NCBI RefSeq assembly: GCF_022095675.1
Contig: NZ_JAHYSG010000007.1
Span: 1-64,000, forward strand
From: Dactylosporangium sp. AC04546
GTDB lineage: Bacteria; Actinomycetota; Actinomycetes; Mycobacteriales; Micromonosporaceae
Length of the DNA stretch: 64,000 bases
Direction of reading: 5' to 3'
The translations under genes were made by a program, and so were the position numbers. Below the pieces are notes generated by a model. It was not told where the DNA came from. It saw only the letters and a list, made by a program, of their open reading frames with translations, and searched no databases. This document shows, one piece after another, positions 8,705 through 17,094 of the stretch (positions are counted from its first letter, which is position 1; every line of letters starts with the position of its first letter).

Positions 8705-11511
8705 GCCTCGTCCTCGACCGGGTCGTCCTGGGCCTGTTCACCGGCCTCACCTACGCGCTGCTTGCCGTCGGGCTCGTCCTGGTGTACCGCAGCAGCCGTT
8801 TCGTCAACTTCGCCCACGGCTCGATCGGCGTCTTCGGCGCCGCCGTCCTCGGCCGGCTCGTCACCGGCCAGGGCCTGCCCTACTGGCTGGCGTTCCCGGC
8901 GGCGATGCTCGTCGCGGCGGGCGTCGGCGCCGGCATCGAGGCCGGCGTGGTGCGCCGCCTGCGGCGCCGGCCGCGGGTCGTCGGCATGATCGCCACCCTG
9001 GGCCTGTCCCAGTTCATCCTCGTCGTCGCGCTGCTGGTGAACCGGCAGGGGGTCAGCGGGGCGACCTTCCCGCGGCCGCCCGGCCTGCCGTCGTTCACCA
9101 TCGGCCGCACCCCGGTCGGCCCGGCCTTCACGGCGATGCTGATCCTCACTCCGGTACTGCTGGTGGCGCTCGCCCTGTTCCTCAAACGCACCCGCTACGG
9201 GCTGGCGATCCGGGCCGCGGCCGACCAGCCCGACGCGGCGACGCTCGACGGTGTCCCCGCCGCGCGGATGGCGACCATCGCCTGGGCGATCGCGGGCGGC
9301 GTCGCCGCGTTCTCGGCCATCCTGGTCACCCCGACGCAGGGCGCCCAGTCGATCGACTCGCTCGGCCCCGACCTGCTCCTCAAGGGCCTCGCCGGCGCCG
9401 TCATCGCCCGGCTGTCGTCGATCCCGATCGCGTTCGCCGCGTCGCTCGGCATCGGGGTCCTCGAACAGTTCCTGCTCGCGCACGCCGGCGGCACCGGCCT
9501 GGTGCAGGTCGTCCTCGGCGCCACGATCCTCATCGCCCTGTTGCGCCAGCCGCGGCTGAGCCGCCGCGACGCCGACGAGCGCGGCTGGACCCGCGGCGGC
9601 GCCGCCCCGCTCAGCGGCCCGTGGCCGGTGCGCCACCTCGGGCTGCTCGTCGCCGGGGCCGGGTTCGCGGTGGCCGCCGCCCTGGCGTACGTCGTGGACA
9701 ACGAGACCGCCTCGGCCCTCACCACCATCGCCGGGTTCACCCTCGTCGGCCTGTCGGTGCTCGTCGTCACCGGTGTCGCCGGGGAGCTGTCGCTGGGCCA
9801 GTTCGCCTTCGCCGGCATCGGCGGCGCCGTCTCGGTGCGGGTCGGCGCGGACACCGGCAACTTCTTCCTCGGCGTCGTCTGCGGCGCCGCGGCCGCGGCC
9901 CTCGCCGCCGCGCTCGTCGGCGTCCCCGCGCTGCGGCTGCGCGGCCTCGCGCTCGCCGTGACCACGCTCGCCTTCGCCCTCGCCACCACCTCGTACCTCC
10001 TGCGACGCGACTGGCTGCTCGGCTCGGGCGTGCCGAGCCCCAAGCCGGACTGGGCCGGCTACACGCTCGACGTGGCCGCCGACTACTACCTGTTCGCGCT
10101 CATGATGCTCGGGATCGGGCTGTGGCTGACGGCGAACCTGCGCCGCGGCGGCTTCGGCCGGCTGCTCACCGCGCTGCGCGACAACGAGGAGGCGGCCCGC
10201 GCGCTGACCGTGCCGGCGCCGCTGCGCAAGCTGCAGGCGTACGCGGTCGCCGGCGCCCTCGCCGGCCTCGGCGGCGCGGTCATCGGGCACGGCCAGAGCC
10301 AGCTCACGGTGAACAGCTTCCCGGCCGCGGCGAGCATCGACGTGGTGGCGCTGACCGTCGTCGGCGGCATCGCGCTGCTGGGCGGCCCGCTGCTCGGCGC
10401 CCTCGCCATCGTCGGCATCCCGGCGTTCGTGCCGCTCGGCATCCCCGGGCAGGCGGCGCTGACGCTGGGCTGGCTGCTGGTCGTGATCCTGCTGCCGGGC
10501 GGCCTGGGCGGCCTCCTGGTCAAGGCCCGCGACCTGCTCGCGGCCCGCTTCGTGCGCCCGGCGGCGGCCTCCGCTGCGGCGTCCGGGCCCGCCGTGCCCG
10601 CGCCGGCTGGGGCCGCGCCCGCCGCGGTCAACGGGCGGCATGCGGCACCGGCGATCGCGCTGCCGCCGCGGACCACGCCGGCGCCCGCGCCCGGGACGCC
10701 GCTGCTGTCGGTGCGCGGGGTCGCGCGCTCCTACGGTGGCGTGACCGCTGTCGCGGGCGTGTCGCTCGACGTCGCCGCCGGTGAGGTCGTCGGCATCATC
10801 GGGCCCAACGGCGCCGGCAAGACCACGTTCTTCGAGATCCTGGCGGGGTTCGTGCGGCCCGACGGCGGTACCGTCGGATTCGCCGGACGCGACGTGACCC
10901 GCTCCTCGCCGGAGCGCCGGGCCAGGCTCGGGCTGGTCCGCTCGTTCCAGGACGCCCGGCTGTTCGCGACGATGACCGTCCTGGAGACGGTGATGACCGC
11001 GGGGGAGCGCACCGCGCCGAGCCGGCTCGTCGTCTCCGCGCTCGGCGCCGGCCTGGCCGAGCGGCGCAAGGCCGCGCGGGCCGCCGAGCTGGTCGACCTC
11101 ATGGGCCTGTCCGCCGTGGCCCACACGCAGGTCGGCGCGCTGTCGACGGGCACCCGGCGGATGGTCGAGCTCGCCTGCCTCCTCGCCCTCGAACCGGCCC
11201 TGCTGCTGCTCGACGAGCCGTCCTCCGGCGTCTCGCAGGCCGACGGCGTCGCCCTCGGCGACCTGCTGCTGCGCATCCACCGCGAGCTCGGCACCACGCT
11301 GCTGATCATCGAGCACGACCTGCCGCTGCTGTCCCGGCTCGCCGGGCGGCTCGTCGCGATGGACCGCGGGCGGGTCATCGCCGACGGCGCCCCCGACGCC
11401 GTCCGTGCGCACCCGGACGTGGTGCGGGCCTACCTCGGTACCGATGACGCCGCGGTGCACCGGTCCGGCCCGGTCACCGCCGCCGACCCCCAGATGAGGA
11501 GTTCCCGATGA
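8701..11511 (+). CDS. LivH-LivM-LivG fusion: two permeases plus ATPase in one polypeptide
   Basis: A 936-aa protein joining three normally separate transporter subunits. Residues about 1-290 are a LivH-like permease (YALLAVGLVLVYRSSRFVNF). Residues about 305-620 are a LivM-like permease (GELSLGQFAFAGIGGAVS, then LRGLALAVTTLAFA). A low-complexity Ala/Pro linker spans about 620-660. The rest is a LivG-like ATPase with Walker A GPNGAGKTT at 701-709, a variant signature LSTGTRR, and Walker B LLLLDEPSSG. With the LivF at 7979 and the lipoprotein at 6646 it forms a complete importer of the branched-chain amino acid class. The fusion enforces 1:1:1 stoichiometry. Substrate unknown. Confidence 0.85.
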   Translation: MSLVLDRVVLGLFTGLTYALLAVGLVLVYRSSRFVNFAHGSIGVFGAAVLGRLVTGQGLPYWLAFPAAMLVAAGVGAGIEAGVVRRLRRRPRVVGMIATLGLSQFILVVALLVNRQGVSGATFPRPPGLPSFTIGRTPVGPAFTAMLILTPVLLVALALFLKRTRYGLAIRAAADQPDAATLDGVPAARMATIAWAIAGGVAAFSAILVTPTQGAQSIDSLGPDLLLKGLAGAVIARLSSIPIAFAASLGIGVLEQFLLAHAGGTGLVQVVLGATILIALLRQPRLSRRDADERGWTRGGAAPLSGPWPVRHLGLLVAGAGFAVAAALAYVVDNETASALTTIAGFTLVGLSVLVVTGVAGELSLGQFAFAGIGGAVSVRVGADTGNFFLGVVCGAAAAALAAALVGVPALRLRGLALAVTTLAFALATTSYLLRRDWLLGSGVPSPKPDWAGYTLDVAADYYLFALMMLGIGLWLTANLRRGGFGRLLTALRDNEEAARALTVPAPLRKLQAYAVAGALAGLGGAVIGHGQSQLTVNSFPAAASIDVVALTVVGGIALLGGPLLGALAIVGIPAFVPLGIPGQAALTLGWLLVVILLPGGLGGLLVKARDLLAARFVRPAAASAAASGPAVPAPAGAAPAAVNGRHAAPAIALPPRTTPAPAPGTPLLSVRGVARSYGGVTAVAGVSLDVAAGEVVGIIGPNGAGKTTFFEILAGFVRPDGGTVGFAGRDVTRSSPERRARLGLVRSFQDARLFATMTVLETVMTAGERTAPSRLVVSALGAGLAERRKAARAAELVDLMGLSAVAHTQVGALSTGTRRMVELACLLALEPALLLLDEPSSGVSQADGVALGDLLLRIHRELGTTLLIIEHDLPLLSRLAGRLVAMDRGRVIADGAPDAVRAHPDVVRAYLGTDDAAVHRSGPVTAADPQMRSSR

Positions 11512-12122
11512 GACACCGGCTCGCCCTCTTGGCTGCGTTCGTGGTGGCCGCGCTCGGCACCGTCGTACCGCTGGCCGCATCGCCCGCCTGGGCCGCGCCC
11601 ACGCTCAGCGTCAGCAAGACCACCGGCCTGGCCGACGGCACGTCGGTGACGGTCAACGGCAGCGGCTTCACCCCGAACCTCAAGCAGATCGCCGTCGGTC
11701 AGTGCATCGAGAACATGAAGGGCCCGACCGACTGCAACCTCGCCGGCGGCGCGCAGTTCGTCAACGCCGACGCCTCCGGCAAGCTGCCCACGGTCACGAT
11801 CAAGCTGGCCAAGAAGTTCGGGACCTTCGACTGCACCCAGCGTACGTGCGTCGTCGCCGCACAGATCCTGCCGTCGGGGAACAACGGCGGCGAGGTCGAG
11901 AAGAACAAGGTCGCCGTCAAGCTGTCCTTCGGCGAGGCGGCCGCGCCCACGACCTCGGCCGCCGCGGCCGCCACGGCGGAGGCGACGGCGCTGCCGAAGA
12001 CCGGCCCCGGCGACGAGCCGGTGGTGGTCGTCCTCGCCGGCACCGCCCTGCTGTTCCTGGGCGTCGGCCTGCTCGTCGTCCTCCCGGCCCGCCGCCGCCG
12101 TGCCCGGGCGGTGGCCGGATGA
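11508..12122 (+). CDS. Neocarzinostatin-like cell-wall protein with LPKTG sorting signal
   Basis: A 204-aa exported protein whose ATG at 11508 overlaps the transporter stop; GAGGAG precedes it. A signal peptide (about 1-27, ending PAWA) is followed by one neocarzinostatin-type domain (about 28-140) with LADGTSVTVNGSGFTP and two Cys pairs (QCIENMKGPTDC and DCTQRTC). After an Ala/Thr linker, LPKTG at 162-166, a hydrophobic helix and RRRR form a complete sortase signal. It is therefore probably anchored covalently to peptidoglycan. No sortase gene is in the window, so a sortase elsewhere must act. Antitumour-chromoprotein apoproteins share the fold, but no enediyne genes are nearby. Confidence 0.75.
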   Translation: MRHRLALLAAFVVAALGTVVPLAASPAWAAPTLSVSKTTGLADGTSVTVNGSGFTPNLKQIAVGQCIENMKGPTDCNLAGGAQFVNADASGKLPTVTIKLAKKFGTFDCTQRTCVVAAQILPSGNNGGEVEKNKVAVKLSFGEAAAPTTSAAAAATAEATALPKTGPGDEPVVVVLAGTALLFLGVGLLVVLPARRRRARAVAG

Positions 12123-13435
12123 GCGCCGCCCGCCGCCTCGCGCTCGCCGCGGTCGCGTTGCTGGGTGCCTCGGCCGCCGCGGTGCCCGCGCTCGTCCTGC
12201 CCGCGGCGGCCGCGGCGCCGGTCCAGGCCGCGCTCGGCTGCCGGCTGTACTTCGGCGACACCGGCTCCGGCCAGTCCCCGACCACCTGGAACGACACGTT
12301 CACGCTCACCGCGACGGCGTCGGGCGGCGGCGCGTCGGTGACGTTCAAGGCGGACGCCGGCCCGCTGAACGGCCCGGTCCCGCTCGGCCCGGGCACCGTC
12401 CCCGTCCGGGTCGTCGTCGCGCTGAGCGGCGCGCAGGAGGGCACGGTCACCCTCAACCTGGCGAGCTACCCGGCCGCGGACCGGGCGGCGGAGGTGCCGC
12501 TCGGGCCGATCACCGCCACCGGGACCTTCACCACGACGGCCGTGGGCACGGTGACGCTGACCGTCCGGCAGGTCGTCTTCGCGAACACGACCGCGACGAC
12601 GTACTGCTCGGCCGGCGGCGACCGCGACCACAAGGCGTCCCCGCTGGCCACCACGATCGTCGAGACGCTGACGGTCACGACGCCGGGCACCGCGTCGCCG
12701 TCGCCGTCGCTCTCCCCGTCGCCATCTGCGTCGGCGTCGCCCGCCCCGTCGCCGTCGTCCGCGTCCCCGTCCCCGTCGGCGTCGGTCTCCTCGTCGCCGG
12801 CCGAGGTCGAGACCCCGCCGGAGAACTTCGGCCCGGCCTCGGTCACGATGAAGTGCAAGACCCTGTCGACGATCCGCGACTGGACCGCGACCCACACGCT
12901 GACGATGTCGCCGGCCAACCCCGGCTACGGCGCGACGGTCACCGTGACGTACAAGTTCGACAACGGCGGCAAGAACGGCCCGGCCCCGATCGCGGCCGGC
13001 GACCTGAAACCCACGGCGAAGATCAAGATCGGCGGCGCCCAGACCGGCACGCTCGCGCTGGCCGGCCCCGCGTACGGCGCGGTCGACCCCCAGGCCACCG
13101 TCCCCGGCGCGACCCTGACCGGCCAGTTCACTGCGACGACGCCGGGCCTGGTGACCCTGACGGTGGCCGGCATCGTCTTCGACCACCCCCAGGTCGACAC
13201 CGAGTGCAACGGCGGCGCCGACCCGGTGGAGAGCCCGAAGGACACGACGATCGTCGCGAAGTTCACCGTGAAGTCGTCGTCGGCCCCGCCCGGGCAGCCG
13301 GCGCCGACGCTGCCGAAGACGGGCGGCGACGGCGGCCTGCCGCTGCTGATCCTGTGGGGCTCGGCCCTGCTCCTGCTGGGCGCCGGCGCGGTGCTGGTGG
13401 TCCCGGCGGCCCGCCGCAGGATCGGCGCCTCGTAG
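12119..13435 (+). CDS. Cell-wall-anchored two-domain protein with LPKTG signal, paralogous to the WxL protein's N-terminus
   Basis: A 438-aa exported protein beginning at an ATGA overlap. After the signal peptide (about 1-36), residues about 40-185 repeat the domain found at the start of the 2784 protein: LGCRLYF, SPTTWNDTF, NGPVPLGPG, DRDHKASPLATTIVE. A Ser/Pro linker (about 190-235) leads to a diverged second copy (about 238-385; KCKTLSTIRDW, KNGPAPIAAGDL, ESPKDTTIVAKF). LPKTG at 398-402, a transmembrane helix and a basic tail give sortase anchoring. It likely displays the same ligand-binding module as the WxL protein but is covalently attached. The paralogy ties both ends of the operon together. 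Confidence 0.75.
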   Translation: MSAARRLALAAVALLGASAAAVPALVLPAAAAAPVQAALGCRLYFGDTGSGQSPTTWNDTFTLTATASGGGASVTFKADAGPLNGPVPLGPGTVPVRVVVALSGAQEGTVTLNLASYPAADRAAEVPLGPITATGTFTTTAVGTVTLTVRQVVFANTTATTYCSAGGDRDHKASPLATTIVETLTVTTPGTASPSPSLSPSPSASASPAPSPSSASPSPSASVSSSPAEVETPPENFGPASVTMKCKTLSTIRDWTATHTLTMSPANPGYGATVTVTYKFDNGGKNGPAPIAAGDLKPTAKIKIGGAQTGTLALAGPAYGAVDPQATVPGATLTGQFTATTPGLVTLTVAGIVFDHPQVDTECNGGADPVESPKDTTIVAKFTVKSSSAPPGQPAPTLPKTGGDGGLPLLILWGSALLLLGAGAVLVVPAARRRIGAS

Positions 13436-13438
13436 ACC

Positions 13439-13487
13439 GCGGCGGCGGCCGGCGCTCCAGTTACCCGCCGGTCCCGGCCGCCGCCGC
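13439..13487 (+). terminator. Predicted terminator of the surface-protein operon
   Basis: Perfect 14-bp G+C inverted repeat (13439-13452 with 13474-13487), 21-base loop, starting four bases after the stop of the last surface-protein gene. It has no U-run, as is common in actinomycetes. Confidence 0.5.
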
Positions 13488-13627
13488 CCCGAAGGCCGGG
13501 CCACACCGGGCAGGTGCGCCGGGGCGTGGTGAGGTGGCGGGTGAACGCGGCGGCGCCGCGATGGGACGGCGATGGGAGATTGGGCCGGGGCGGGCGCAAC
13601 GGCCCGGCCCAGGACGTGGGCCGAACC

Positions 13628-13642
13628 TACGCTGATGCCGTG
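13628..13642 (+). promoter_or_regulatory. -10 box TACGCT six bases before GTG: leaderless start
   Basis: TACGCT (13628-13633), six bases, then GTG at 13640. The same arrangement occurs at 48745-48759. No convincing -35 or Shine-Dalgarno sequence is seen. Confidence 0.4.
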
Positions 13643-14194
13643 TCCGTCGTAGTCCCACGGGTCGACAGGGCGACCATCGTCACCGCCGCGGGCGACGACG
13701 CTGGCACGCCCGTGTTCGTCGACACCACCGGCCGTCGTGGCCGGCGAATCCGGCTGCTCTGCAACGTGGTGGGCGCGGCGGTGCTGACCTATGCGGTGCT
13801 CGTGCCGGCCGCCGTGCTGCTCGTCGGCGGCTCGCTGCAGCCGTACCGGCTGCTGCCGGAGCCGGCGAGGTCGGCGTCGGCGGCGCCGGGGCCGGTGCCG
13901 ACGCCGGCCGCGTCCGCGGCCAACCGGCCGGCCGGCACCGGCAAGCGGACCGCCGGCGCCCGGCCGGCCGGCAGCAGCCCGGCGCCCGGCGCGTCCCCCA
14001 CGGTCAGCGCGCAGCCGACCGGGTCGGCGAGCGCGACGCCGTCCCGCTCACCAGAGCCGAGCGGCACGCCACGGCCCAGCGTCACGCCGAGCACAGCGCC
14101 GAGCGCTTCGCCGAGCGCTTCGCCGAGCACCCTGCCGAGCACCCTGCCGAGCGCACCGCCGAGCACACCGGTCGTCGGCGCGAGCCCGGCGTGA
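13640..14194 (+). CDS. Single-pass membrane protein with Pro/Ser-rich extracytoplasmic tail
   Basis: A 184-aa protein of unknown function. The GTG at 13640 is favoured by the -10 box directly upstream; no useful start lies further in. Residues about 1-40 are cytosolic, a hydrophobic helix covers about 43-67 (LLCNVVGAAVLTYAVLVPAAVLLV), and the remaining 115 residues are Ala/Pro/Ser/Thr-rich with tandem PSAS and PSTL units. The tail should lie outside the cell, perhaps spanning the wall. GTGA overlap with the deacetylase-glycosyltransferase gene suggests an accessory role in exopolysaccharide production. It is too low in complexity for a family call. Confidence 0.65.
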   Translation: MSVVVPRVDRATIVTAAGDDAGTPVFVDTTGRRGRRIRLLCNVVGAAVLTYAVLVPAAVLLVGGSLQPYRLLPEPARSASAAPGPVPTPAASAANRPAGTGKRTAGARPAGSSPAPGASPTVSAQPTGSASATPSRSPEPSGTPRPSVTPSTAPSASPSASPSTLPSTLPSAPPSTPVVGASPA

Positions 14195-16413
14195 CCGGAC
14201 CACGGAAGCGCCGCTCGTTCAACCGGTTGGCCCTGGGCATGGTCGTGCTGGTCGTGCTCGTCGGCGCGCTGCTCGTCGACGCCTACGTCAGCGCCGCCTT
14301 CCAGCCCGACCACACCGCGGGCGTGGGCCGGCGGTCCACCGTGCCCGCCGCGGTGACCAACGGCGGCCCGATCATCGACACGCGCAACGGCACGCTCCGC
14401 ACGTACCGGCTGCCGCTCAAGACCATCGCGCTCACCTTCGACGACGGACCGGACCCCTGGTGGACACCACGCGTCATGGAGGTCCTGCGCCGCCACCGCG
14501 TCAACGCCACGTTCTTCGTGCTCGGCACGCAGGTGGCCCGGCACCCGGGCATCGTCGCCGAGCTGGCCCGCGACGGCGACGAGATCGGTGTCCATTCGTT
14601 CACCCACCCGCACCTCGAGCGCCTGCCGCACTGGCAGCGGCAGCTGGAGTACTCGCAGACCCAGCTCGCCGTCGTGCGCGCCACCGGCCGGAAGTCGGCG
14701 TTGCTGCGGCTGCCGTACACCTCCGGCCCCGGTGCGATCGACGACGCCAGGTGGGGGCTGATCCGCGAGGCGGGCGAGCTCGGGTACCTCACCGTCATGG
14801 CCGACACCGACAGCCAGGACTGGCGCGGCGCCGGCGCCGACGCGATCGTGCGCGCCGCGACCCCGCAGGGCGACTGGGGCTCGATCGTCGTCATGCACGA
14901 CGCCGGCGGTGACCGGGCGGAGACCGTCGCGGCCCTGGACCGGTTCATCCCGCTGATGCGCTCGCGCGGCTACACCTTCACGACCGTCTCGGAGGGCCTG
15001 ACCCGTGCGTTCGCCGGGCAGCGGGTCGTCGTCGACGCACCGGCGACCCTCGTCGACCAGCGCCGCGCCCTGGCGCTGGTCACCGCCGTGTCCCTGGCCG
15101 GCTGGGTGGTGGCCGCCATCGGCGTCCTCCTGCTCGTCGTCGGGGTGCTGACGGTCGCCCGTACCGTGGCGCTGTTCCTCCTCGCCGGCCGGCACGCGAG
15201 ACGGCGACGAGCCAGGGACTGGCGGTGGGGCCCGCCGGTCGAGCTGCCGGTGTCGGTGATCGTGCCGGCCTACAACGAGAAGGAGGGCATCGAGGCGGCC
15301 GTACGCTCGCTGGCCGGGGGCGACCACCCGGGCGGGATCGAGGTCGTGGTGGTCGACGACGGGTCGACCGACAACACCGCGGCGCTGGTCGCGGCGCTGC
15401 GGCTGCCGAACGTGCGGGTCGCGCGGATCCCCAACGGCGGCAAGCCCAACGCCCTCAACGTCGGTGTGGAGCTGGCCAGCCACGACATCGTCGTGATGGT
15501 CGACGGCGACACCGTGTTCGAGCCCGACGCGGTGCGGCACCTGGTGCAGCCGTTCGCCGACCCGTTCGTCGGTGCCGTGGCCGGCAACGTGAAGGTCGGC
15601 AACCGGCGCTCGGTCGTGGCCCGGTGGCAGCACATCGAGTACGTGATCGGGTTCAACCTCGATCGCCGGCTCTACGACATCCTGCGCTGCATGCCGACGA
15701 TCCCGGGGGCCATCGGCGCGTTCCGCCGGGAGGCGCTGGAGGGCATCGGGGGGATCAGCCACGGGACCCTGGCCGAGGACACCGACGCGACGATGGCGCT
15801 GTGCCGCTCAGGGTGGCGGGTCGTCTACGAGGAGCGCGCGCGGGCGTGGACGGAGGTGCCGAGCACCCTGCGGCAGCTGTGGTTGCAGCGGTACCGCTGG
15901 AGCTACGGCACGATGCAGGCGATGTGGAAGCACCGGCGGTCCCTGGTGGACCGAGGCCCGTCGGGTCGCTTCGGCCGGCTGGGGCTGCCGTTCGTCGCGC
16001 TGTTCGGCATCGCGCTGCCGCTGTTCGCCCCCGTCGTCGACATCCTGTTCGTCTACGGGCTGTTCCAGCCGAGCCGGCTGGTCACCACCGGCCTGTGGCT
16101 GGCGATGCTCGCGATGCAGTTCCTGACCGCCGTGGTCGCGTTCCGGCTGGACAAGGAGCAGTTGCGGCCGCTGTGGGTGCTGCCGTTGCAGCAGTTCGTG
16201 TACCGCCAGTTGATGTACCTCGTCCTCATCCAGTCGCTCGGCACAGCACTCACCGGCGCCCGGCTGCGCTGGCACAAGCTGCACCGGGCCGGTTCCGCCG
16301 GCACCGGCATGACGGGTGCGCCCACCGCTGCGCCCACCGCTGCGCCCACTGGTGCCGTCCCGGTGCGCTCATCGCCGGGCCGCCACCACCGCGCGGCGGC
16401 GCCGCGGCGCTGA
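14191..16413 (+). CDS. Bifunctional polysaccharide deacetylase / family-2 glycosyltransferase
   Basis: A 740-aa membrane protein. Helix 1 (about 11-32) anchors an external NodB deacetylase domain (about 70-275): TFDDGP at 82-87, metal-binding HSFTH (His135, His139), LRLPYTSGP. Helices near 290-335 lead to a cytosolic GT2 domain (about 350-600) with VIVPAYNEKEG, VVDDGSTDN, MVDGDT, AEDTDA and QRYRW at 566-570, the pattern of processive synthases of hyaluronan, chitin or PNAG type. Several C-terminal helices follow. It probably polymerises, exports and deacetylates an N-acetylhexosamine polymer. Such fusions are known in actinomycetes. The start is GTG in a GTGA overlap; the tail has a short GAPTAAPTAAP repeat. 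Confidence 0.85.
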   Translation: MTGPRKRRSFNRLALGMVVLVVLVGALLVDAYVSAAFQPDHTAGVGRRSTVPAAVTNGGPIIDTRNGTLRTYRLPLKTIALTFDDGPDPWWTPRVMEVLRRHRVNATFFVLGTQVARHPGIVAELARDGDEIGVHSFTHPHLERLPHWQRQLEYSQTQLAVVRATGRKSALLRLPYTSGPGAIDDARWGLIREAGELGYLTVMADTDSQDWRGAGADAIVRAATPQGDWGSIVVMHDAGGDRAETVAALDRFIPLMRSRGYTFTTVSEGLTRAFAGQRVVVDAPATLVDQRRALALVTAVSLAGWVVAAIGVLLLVVGVLTVARTVALFLLAGRHARRRRARDWRWGPPVELPVSVIVPAYNEKEGIEAAVRSLAGGDHPGGIEVVVVDDGSTDNTAALVAALRLPNVRVARIPNGGKPNALNVGVELASHDIVVMVDGDTVFEPDAVRHLVQPFADPFVGAVAGNVKVGNRRSVVARWQHIEYVIGFNLDRRLYDILRCMPTIPGAIGAFRREALEGIGGISHGTLAEDTDATMALCRSGWRVVYEERARAWTEVPSTLRQLWLQRYRWSYGTMQAMWKHRRSLVDRGPSGRFGRLGLPFVALFGIALPLFAPVVDILFVYGLFQPSRLVTTGLWLAMLAMQFLTAVVAFRLDKEQLRPLWVLPLQQFVYRQLMYLVLIQSLGTALTGARLRWHKLHRAGSAGTGMTGAPTAAPTAAPTGAVPVRSSPGRHHRAAAPRR

Positions 16414-16449
16414 CCCCGCCGGCGGCACCGGCTGCGAGGGGCGGGTCGG

Positions 16450-17094
16450 TCAGGGGACGGGGACGCGGGCCGGGGCGTCCCGGGCGACGCGGGCAGCGGT
16501 CCAGGCCAGCGTCGACAGCAGGAACACCTCGCCCAGGTTGCCCAGCCACGGGGTCGAGACGCCGCCCGCGGCCGCGGCGAACATCGCCACCGCGCCCACG
16601 AACAACCAGGGCCACGACGCCCGGCGCCAGATCGACGCGCCCGCCACCACCAGGACGAGCATCGTCACCACGGCCGGGATCGGGGGGCCCGCCGCGGCGG
16701 CGTCGACGTAGCGGAGGGCGCCCGCGTACGTGCGGGGCTCCAGCTCCGCCGCCACCACCTCGGTCCACGTGCCCAGCGCGATGGCCACGATGGTCAGGAC
16801 GGTCGCGGCCTGCTTGGCCCGGGTGCGGGACGCCCAGCGGACGCCGTAGCGGTCGGCCAGCTGTACCGCCACCGGGATCAGCAGCGGCGTGCACAGCGCG
16901 TGGGCGGCGAAGCGGCCCGTGTTCAGCGACCGCAGCAGTGTGCCCTCGCCCAGGGGCGTGCCCAGGGCGATGACCACGTTGTCGTAGACCACGGCCAGGC
17001 AGACCAGGGCCAGCAGCCAGGAGCGGGCCCGGGCCGCGAACACCGAGGCCAGCAGGAGCGCTGCGGCGAAGGCACCGTACAGCGCGGTGACCAT
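16450..17094 (-). CDS. Polytopic membrane protein, function unknown
   Basis: A 214-aa protein with about six predicted helices, for example LYGAFAAALLLASVFAA, LLALVCLAVVYDNVVIALG, AATVLTIVAIALGTW, AVVTMLVLVVAGASIW and WLFVGAVAMFAAAAG. The ATG at 17094 overlaps the stop of the upstream gene, so it is the last gene of the minus-strand operon that begins at 23819. I recognise no family. Being cotranscribed with tetrapyrrole-type enzymes, it might take part in uptake, efflux or membrane anchoring. It ends 36 bp from the convergent glycosyltransferase gene, without a clear terminator hairpin between them. Confidence 0.65.
   Translation of the reverse strand: MVTALYGAFAAALLLASVFAARARSWLLALVCLAVVYDNVVIALGTPLGEGTLLRSLNTGRFAAHALCTPLLIPVAVQLADRYGVRWASRTRAKQAATVLTIVAIALGTWTEVVAAELEPRTYAGALRYVDAAAAGPPIPAVVTMLVLVVAGASIWRRASWPWLFVGAVAMFAAAAGGVSTPWLGNLGEVFLLSTLAWTAARVARDAPARVPVP

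Noticed and set aside
8695..11580. 961-codon open frame on the minus strand
   Set aside because: It is antisense to the LivH-LivM-LivG gene, has Arg/Gly/Ala-rich sequence without any family motif, and results from high third-position G+C.
11508..12122. Neocarzinostatin-like protein as part of an enediyne antibiotic cluster
   Set aside because: It has a sortase signal, and no enediyne polyketide synthase or maturation genes are nearby.
12690..12800. CCGTCG-type repeats
   Set aside because: They encode the Ser/Pro linker of the LPKTG protein and keep the frame; no sign of a separate element.
14065..14175. Short regular repeats suggesting a CRISPR or minisatellite
   Set aside because: They are 6- and 12-bp codon repeats for PSAS/PSTL in the membrane protein tail, with no spacers.
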